From an uncultured Stomatobaculum sp. (GTDB lineage Bacteria; Bacillota; Clostridia; Lachnospirales; Lachnospiraceae), in NCBI GenBank assembly GCA_938010625.1, contig CALLVJ010000344.1, positions 1 through 11,969 of the forward strand: a stretch of 11,969 nt of DNA. Direction: 5' to 3'. The notes beneath the pieces are model-generated. The model did not search any database, was not told where the DNA came from, and was given only the letters and a program-made list of their open reading frames with translations. Positions 7,902 to 11,969 of the stretch are shown piece by piece. The position numbers and the translations under genes were made by a program. Each line of letters begins with the position of its first letter. Position 1 is the first letter of the stretch.

Positions 7902-7964
7902 CTCTTACGGCACCCAACTTTCTATTGTCAGCCTGTTTGCCAGGTCTTTGCTGTAGCAAAAGCA

Positions 7965-7973
7965 AGTATAACA
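7965..7973 (-). promoter_or_regulatory. Probable extended -10 promoter for the seven-gene operon
   Basis: On the minus strand the bases read TGTTATACT, an extended -10 element (TGnTATAAT with one mismatch), about 64 nt upstream of the MBL start codon. The hexamer at 17-bp spacing, CTGTCG (7988-7993), matches TTGACA at only three positions, so the promoter would rely on the extended -10. It is the only good candidate in the sole intergenic gap before the operon. The -35 area lies inside the GC-rich hairpin at 7976-8002. The expected 5' leader is about 55-60 nt. Confidence 0.5.
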
Positions 7974-7975
7974 TA

Positions 7976-8002
7976 GGAAAGGGCGCGCGACAGCCCTTTT
8001 CC
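7976..8002 (-). terminator. GC-rich hairpin after sbcC, possible weak terminator
   Basis: Eight nt after the sbcC stop, the minus strand can fold with arms GGAAAAGGGC and GCCCTTTCC (9 bp with one bulged A, loop of 8). The position suits termination of the sbcDC transcript. However, the sequence that follows, TATGTTATAC, is not a proper T-tract, so intrinsic termination would be inefficient; it may instead protect the 3' end or allow read-through into the next genes. It overlaps the -35 area of the proposed promoter. Confidence 0.42.
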
Positions 8003-8010
8003 ATTCTGCC

Positions 8011-10773
8011 TCAGGGCAGTACCAGTTCCGCGCGGCTGCCGCCCTCCGGCTGCTTGCGAATGCGGATCTGACGCTCAATCTTTTCCTTGAGCTCCGGAAC
8101 ATGGGAAATTACGCCAATCAGCCGTGCATCGGCCGCGAGCCTTAAGAGGGTCTGCAGCGCATTCCGGAGCGCACCCTCATCGAGAGTCCCAAAGCCCTCG
8201 TCAATGAACATCGCGTCGAGGCGGATGCCGCCGGCCTCTTCCTGCACGGTATCGGATAGTCCCAGCGCCAGTGCGAGCGACGCTTGAAAGGATTCACCGC
8301 CGGACAGGCTCTTGACACTGCGCTCGCCTCCGTTGTAGTGATCAATCACATCGAGCGAAAGTCCCGACTGCGACTTCCTATTCTCTGCCTCCCGGCTCCT
8401 CGTAAGTTCATAGCGCCCTTCCGTCATCTCCATGAGACGAATGTTAGCTCGCACAATAATGCGCTCAAAGTAGTCGAGCTGCACATAGGTCTCGAGCATC
8501 AGCTTCTCCTGACCCGAGAGCTGCCCACTCGCGGTGTCAGCGAGACTTCTGGCAGCCCGGAATTGTTGCAGAGCCTCTCTCTGCTCTGCCGCCAGTTTCT
8601 GCCAGCTGGAAAACGCCTCCTGATTCCGCGACAGAGCAGCGCTGCACTGCTCCACGCGCTGCCCTGCCGCGCCTCGTTCCGCCTCTGCCGCACTGCGCTG
8701 CGCCCGAAGCGCCTCAACTTCTCCGGGCACTTCCGTCTCCATCGGCGCGCTGAGCGCCTTCCACTCACCCTCGATCCGGCTCAACTGCTGTGCCGCCTCT
8801 GTGCGCGCTGTCACCGCCTGCCCGGCGGCTGTCACTGCCTGCTTCTGCTCGGTCTCAAGCGCGTGGATTTTCTGCTGTAATTCTGTCGCACTGCCCGTCG
8901 GCAACTGCTGCCGCGCCGCAGTCTCCACCGCCCGCAAACGCTCTAGCGCCTGCCGCGCCGTCCCCAGCACTTCCTGCGCTGCCGCGCGCGCCGTCTCCTG
9001 TGCTTTGCGCTCTGCTTCGAGCACTGGAATGGTTTGATTCAGGCGCTGATTTTCCTCCGCTTGTCGCCTGCACGCTGCCAGCATGCTCTGGCCCTCTGCC
9101 ATGGCAGTCTGCAGCGCTGCTTCCTCCGCCTTCACAACGCGGTCCAAATCCCGGAATCCAGTGCCTGGAAACAGTTCCTCCGCCTTCTCTGTGAGCTGTC
9201 TCTGCTGCCCTTCCAGCCGCTCCTGACTCGCACTGTGGCGCTTTGCCGCCTGCTCGGCCTTCTCCCGGCACGCCTTCTCCGCATTCTCAAGCTGCTTTAA
9301 CTCCGCTTCGCTGGGTGTCTCCAGCGCCCGCGCCGCCGGTTGCGGGTGGAGTTTGCTTCCGCAGACCGGGCAGGGTGCGTCCGGCAAAAGCTGCGCCGCT
9401 ATAAGCCCGGCCTGTCCCGCGAGAAAATGCTGGTACGCCGTCGTATGGGCAGTCTCTGCTGTCCGGTAGTCCTCTATTGCCGCCTGTACAGTGGCGAAAT
9501 CGCGCTGCCGCTCCCGATAGATTATCTTATACGCCTCAATCTTCTGCTGCATGGCTGTGAGCTGCTTTTGCCGCACTGTGAGATTCTGCAACTGGCTCTC
9601 TGCCCGCGCCAGCGCCTCGCCTGCTCCGGCGAGCGCACGGCTCTGTTCCTGTGCCCTGCCAAGCGCTTGCTCTGCCGCAGCAAAGGCCGCATCTACCTGT
9701 TGTAATGCAGCTTCCGCCTGTTTTACAGTCTCCTCGCCGCGCTGTCGCGCCGCTGTCTGCCGCTCCCATTCCTCATACTTCGGGAGGAGCTCTCGAAGGG
9801 CAGGCAGCTTTTCCCAGCGCGCCTGCCCCTCTTGTACCGCCTGCTGCAAACGCTCTTCTTCGCGCTCCTGCACTCTGAGCTGCTGCTTTGCGCGCTCCCG
9901 CTCAATTTCTTTTTCCTGCCTGCGTTTTGCCCGCTCCTCTGCTGCTTCCGCCCGCGCAAGCGCTGCCGCGAGTTCCGCAATCTCTCTGTTTTTTGTCTCT
10001 CGCAACACTTCATTCTCTTCTTTTGCCTGCGACATGGCGTCCAGAACTGCCGGCAGCTGTGAGAACAGCTCTTCCGGCGGGCGCTCCCGCTGCAGTACGG
10101 CTGTCTGCAGTTCTCTGTCTTCCCCGGAAAGCTGCAACCGCTCCACGCAGGCTGTGATCCGCTGCGCCAGTGCCTCGCTCTTCTTCTCAAACTGCGCGCT
10201 CTGCCGTTTCAGAATATCCTGCAGCGCGGCATAACGCTCCGTGTGAAAAATCTTCCGGAAAATTTTTTGCCGTTCCTCCGTGCTTGCGAGCAACAGCTTT
10301 AGAAACTCCCCCTGGGAAATCATGGCAGTCTGCAAAAACTGTTCGCGGTTCAGCCCGAGAATTCCCTCGAGCGCCTCATTGACCTCTTTGACTTTCGTCT
10401 TTACGCTTCCATCCGGCAGCCGGAGCTCTGCCTCCGCGAGCTGCTGGGTCTCCCCCTTGCCGCGGCGCACGGGGCGCAGATAACTCGGGATGCGCCGCAC
10501 CTCATAGCTCTGCCCCTTGTCCTCAAAGCGGAACCGCACTTCTGCCTTTTGCTCCGCCGTCGCATATTTTGAGCGGAGCATTTCCGGCTTCCGGACCGCG
10601 CCACTCCCCTCGCCATAGAGCGCAAAGCTGATTGCATCAAAGAGAGTCGTCTTGCCTGCGCCCGTGTCGCCAGTGATCAGATACAGTCCCGATCCGCCGA
10701 ACTTTTCAAAATCAATGGTTGTCTCCCCTGCATAGGGGCCAAAGGCAGTCATCGCAAGAAGCAGCGGTCTCAT
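8011..10773 (-). CDS. sbcC: SbcC, Rad50-like ATPase subunit of the SbcCD nuclease
   Basis: SbcC is the SMC-like ATPase that, with SbcD, opens hairpins and processes DNA ends and palindromes at replication forks. The 920-residue protein has the expected order. The N-terminal ATPase lobe has FGPYAGETTIDF (11-22), Walker A GDTGAGKTT (35-43) and Q-loop MISQGEF (151-157, Gln154). A long Glu/Gln/Ala/Arg-rich coiled coil follows, interrupted by the zinc hook CPVC (Cys468, Cys471) in LLPDAPCPVCGSKLHP. The return coil leads to a C-terminal lobe with signature LSGGESFQASLALALGL (823-839), Walker B DAMFIDEGFG (853-862; Asp858, Glu859) and switch VISHVPEL (His891). All catalytic elements are intact. It is shorter than E. 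coli SbcC (about 1050), mainly in the coils. The ATG at 10773 overlaps the sbcD stop by 4 nt, with AGGAGGTGG just upstream, so the two subunits are translationally coupled. High GC and long coils create long open frames on the opposite strand that are not genes. Confidence 0.97.
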   Translation of the reverse strand: MRPLLLAMTAFGPYAGETTIDFEKFGGSGLYLITGDTGAGKTTLFDAISFALYGEGSGAVRKPEMLRSKYATAEQKAEVRFRFEDKGQSYEVRRIPSYLRPVRRGKGETQQLAEAELRLPDGSVKTKVKEVNEALEGILGLNREQFLQTAMISQGEFLKLLLASTEERQKIFRKIFHTERYAALQDILKRQSAQFEKKSEALAQRITACVERLQLSGEDRELQTAVLQRERPPEELFSQLPAVLDAMSQAKEENEVLRETKNREIAELAAALARAEAAEERAKRRQEKEIERERAKQQLRVQEREEERLQQAVQEGQARWEKLPALRELLPKYEEWERQTAARQRGEETVKQAEAALQQVDAAFAAAEQALGRAQEQSRALAGAGEALARAESQLQNLTVRQKQLTAMQQKIEAYKIIYRERQRDFATVQAAIEDYRTAETAHTTAYQHFLAGQAGLIAAQLLPDAPCPVCGSKLHPQPAARALETPSEAELKQLENAEKACREKAEQAAKRHSASQERLEGQQRQLTEKAEELFPGTGFRDLDRVVKAEEAALQTAMAEGQSMLAACRRQAEENQRLNQTIPVLEAERKAQETARAAAQEVLGTARQALERLRAVETAARQQLPTGSATELQQKIHALETEQKQAVTAAGQAVTARTEAAQQLSRIEGEWKALSAPMETEVPGEVEALRAQRSAAEAERGAAGQRVEQCSAALSRNQEAFSSWQKLAAEQREALQQFRAARSLADTASGQLSGQEKLMLETYVQLDYFERIIVRANIRLMEMTEGRYELTRSREAENRKSQSGLSLDVIDHYNGGERSVKSLSGGESFQASLALALGLSDTVQEEAGGIRLDAMFIDEGFGTLDEGALRNALQTLLRLAADARLIGVISHVPELKEKIERQIRIRKQPEGGSRAELVLP

Positions 10774-11924
10774 GCGTCCACCTCCTGCTCTGCAAGTGCC
10801 TGTGCGAACATCTTCTGTTCGATGGCATTCATCCCCCGCCCGTTCTGCCCCTTAAAAAAGTCCGCAAACAGTTCCTCCGGCGTCCTCGACTCCGCGCGGC
10901 TTTGCTGTCCGAGCGCAATCCGGGTTCTGGTCCGCTGGTTATCATAGGCGAGCTCCATCAAATTGTGATAAATGGTCCTGAGGCGCTGCATTGCGCCCGG
11001 CACATCGCTCTCGTCGGTCAGCGTGATGCGGAAATAATCCTCGAGGCAGAGCGGCGCATAAAAGCTTCTCGCCGTGAGTTCCTCATACGACCCGCGGAGA
11101 CAGCGGAGCTCATGAAGCGGATTCAACGGTAACTCTTCCACTTTGAGCGCTGCCATTCCGTCCGCCTGCTTTTCTCCGAGCGTCACGAGGCTTATGCTCT
11201 TTTCCTGCGCTGCCTCGGAAAAGGAATATTTGAGCGGCGAACCGCAGTAGCGTACCCGCTCACTCCGGATGTTCTGCGGCCTGTGAATGTGTCCGAGCGC
11301 CACATAGTCAAAGCCCTGAAACACAGCGGCGTCAACATTGTCGAGCCCGCCAACCACAGTCTCCTCTGAGTCAGAGCGCAGCGCACCTGTCACAAACTGA
11401 TGCGCGAGCAGCACCTTTCTGTGCTCTGGATTGGCTGTCCGGAGCGTTTCCGTGAGAACCACACGGACCGCATCTGTGTAGCTCTCAATCGCTGCGTCCG
11501 GAAAAAAGCCCCGCACGATCGCCGGTTTCAAAAAGGGCAACAGGTAAAAATCCACCGCGCCAAAGCTGTCTTCGAGCGTCACATAGCGCACAATGCCGTC
11601 AAAAACCGGGGACACATAAATCTGCTCTTTCTGGAAGAGTCGGCTGCCATAGGCCGTGCGTTCCGGCGAGTCATGGTTGCCATAGATTGCGAGCACCGGG
11701 CAGTGCTCCGCCGCGAGCGCCGCCAGAAACAGATCCAAGAGCTGCACACTCTCGGCGCTCGGCATTGTCTTGTCATACAGATCGCCGGACAGCAGCACGG
11801 CATCTGGCCGCTCCCGTCGAACCGCCGCAAGAATCTTTTCCAGGATATCGCCCTGATCCTCGCGCAGGGAATACTCGTGCAGTCGCTTTCCGAGATGCAA
11901 ATCCGAGAGATGAAAAAATCTCAT
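10770..11924 (-). CDS. sbcD: SbcD, Mre11-like nuclease subunit
   Basis: SbcD is the Mn-dependent nuclease partner of SbcC, with endonuclease and 3'-5' exonuclease activity on hairpins and DNA ends. The 384-residue protein carries all calcineurin-like phosphoesterase motifs: LSDLHLGK (6-13; Asp8, His10), LLSGDLYD (44-51; Asp48), IYGNHDSPERT (80-90; Asn83, His84), VLLAHQFVTGA (171-181; His175) and VALGHIHRPQ (208-217; His212, His214). They are followed by YCGSPLKYSFSEA (226-238), typical of SbcD, and a C-terminal capping and SbcC-binding part. Length is normal. I place the start at the ATG at 11924 because MRFFHLSDLH is the family N-terminus and AGGAGGA lies immediately upstream. An in-frame ATG at 11963 would translate a GC-rich arm and T-tract that look like a terminator. 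It ends in an ATGA overlap with sbcC. Confidence 0.97.
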   Translation of the reverse strand: MRFFHLSDLHLGKRLHEYSLREDQGDILEKILAAVRRERPDAVLLSGDLYDKTMPSAESVQLLDLFLAALAAEHCPVLAIYGNHDSPERTAYGSRLFQKEQIYVSPVFDGIVRYVTLEDSFGAVDFYLLPFLKPAIVRGFFPDAAIESYTDAVRVVLTETLRTANPEHRKVLLAHQFVTGALRSDSEETVVGGLDNVDAAVFQGFDYVALGHIHRPQNIRSERVRYCGSPLKYSFSEAAQEKSISLVTLGEKQADGMAALKVEELPLNPLHELRCLRGSYEELTARSFYAPLCLEDYFRITLTDESDVPGAMQRLRTIYHNLMELAYDNQRTRTRIALGQQSRAESRTPEELFADFFKGQNGRGMNAIEQKMFAQALAEQEVDA

Positions 11925-11927
11925 ACT

Positions 11928-11934
11928 TCCTCCT
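11928..11934 (-). promoter_or_regulatory. Ribosome binding site that sets the sbcD start
   Basis: AGGAGGA lies 3 nt before the ATG at 11924 (5-6 nt from its GGAGG core). It favours this start over the in-frame ATG at 11963, which has no comparable site inside the window. Confidence 0.75.
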
Positions 11935-11939
11935 CTGAC

Positions 11940-11969
11940 AAAAAAGCCAGGCCGGGGCGGCATACCGCT
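11940..11969 (-). terminator. Probable 3' half of a terminator or attenuator before sbcD, cut by the window edge
   Basis: On the minus strand a very GC-rich arm (CCGCCCCGGCCTGGC, 11946-11960) is followed by six T (11940-11945), as in an intrinsic terminator. GCGG (11965-11968) can pair with CCGC (11957-11960) around a TATG loop, giving the inner stem; the rest of the 5' arm would lie beyond the window. A competing GCCG-CCC-CGGC hairpin also exists. The T-tract ends only about 15 nt before the sbcD ATG, leaving no room for a promoter between them. Confidence 0.42.

Noticed and set aside
7902..7965. PyrR-type attenuator or riboswitch in the leader before the MBL-pyrC genes
   Set aside because: The short leader has only two small stems, no PyrR-binding loop consensus and no terminator/antiterminator pair.
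8284..8880. A 198-codon plus-strand open frame opposite the SbcC C-terminal half
   Set aside because: It is antisense to conserved SbcC sequence, has no recognisable domain, and its Leu/Arg-rich composition fits an antisense artefact.
8800..10200. Repeats or low-complexity DNA within sbcC
   Set aside because: The repetitive look (many gctgc/gcgc words) reflects Ala/Gln/Arg/Glu-rich coiled-coil codons; no regular unit or spacer pattern indicates tandem repeats or a CRISPR array.
9551..10234. A 227-codon Ser/Cys/Ala-rich open frame on the plus strand opposite sbcC
   Set aside because: It is the complement of the coiled-coil codons of SbcC; its extreme composition and lack of any motif mark it as a shadow.

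Overview
The window is a compact stretch of bacterial chromosome with every recognisable gene on the minus strand. Eight genes lie completely inside it, and a ninth (a glycosyltransferase) runs off the left edge. GC content is clearly above 50% by eye. Strong GGAGG-type ribosome binding sites, ATGA stop/start overlaps, a TrpS of the streptococcal/clostridial form, a YkpA-like ABC-F protein and an SbcCD pair together suggest a GC-rich Firmicute, probably of class Clostridia (Lachnospiraceae-like). The family assignment is inference from resemblance, not from a search.

Layout, in the direction of transcription (right to left). Unit 1 is sbcD (11924-10770) and sbcC (10773-8011), overlapping by 4 nt and encoding the Mre11/Rad50-type nuclease-ATPase. 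A T-tract with a GC-rich arm sits just upstream of sbcD at the window edge and looks like the 3' half of a terminator. A 109-bp gap (8010-7902) follows; it contains a GC-rich hairpin and a probable extended -10 promoter. Unit 2 is a tightly packed seven-gene run: an MBL-fold hydrolase, pyrC, a YkpA/YbiT-type ABC-F ATPase, exoA (exonuclease III/AP endonuclease), a GlgX/isoamylase-like GH13 protein, trpS and a family 2 glycosyltransferase. Junctions in this run are 4- or 11-nt overlaps or gaps of at most 19 nt, so it reads as one operon.

Functionally the window mixes DNA repair (SbcCD, ExoA), pyrimidine synthesis (PyrC), translation (TrpS, ABC-F), a metal-dependent hydrolase of unknown substrate, and sugar-related proteins (GH13-like, GT2). 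The gene order looks like a housekeeping region rather than a mobile island: I see no integrase, transposase, tRNA, rRNA, CRISPR array or phage gene. No gene-free stretch exceeds 300 bp.

The most notable observation is that the GH13 protein keeps the GlgX fold signatures but has lost the catalytic Asp nucleophile, the transition-state His-Asp pair and the DVVYNH motif. It is therefore probably a non-catalytic (pseudoenzyme) paralogue. It is translationally coupled to trpS. Secondary points are the degenerate second ATPase site of the ABC-F protein, the signals in the 8010-7902 gap, and the almost Shine-Dalgarno-less start of the MBL gene.
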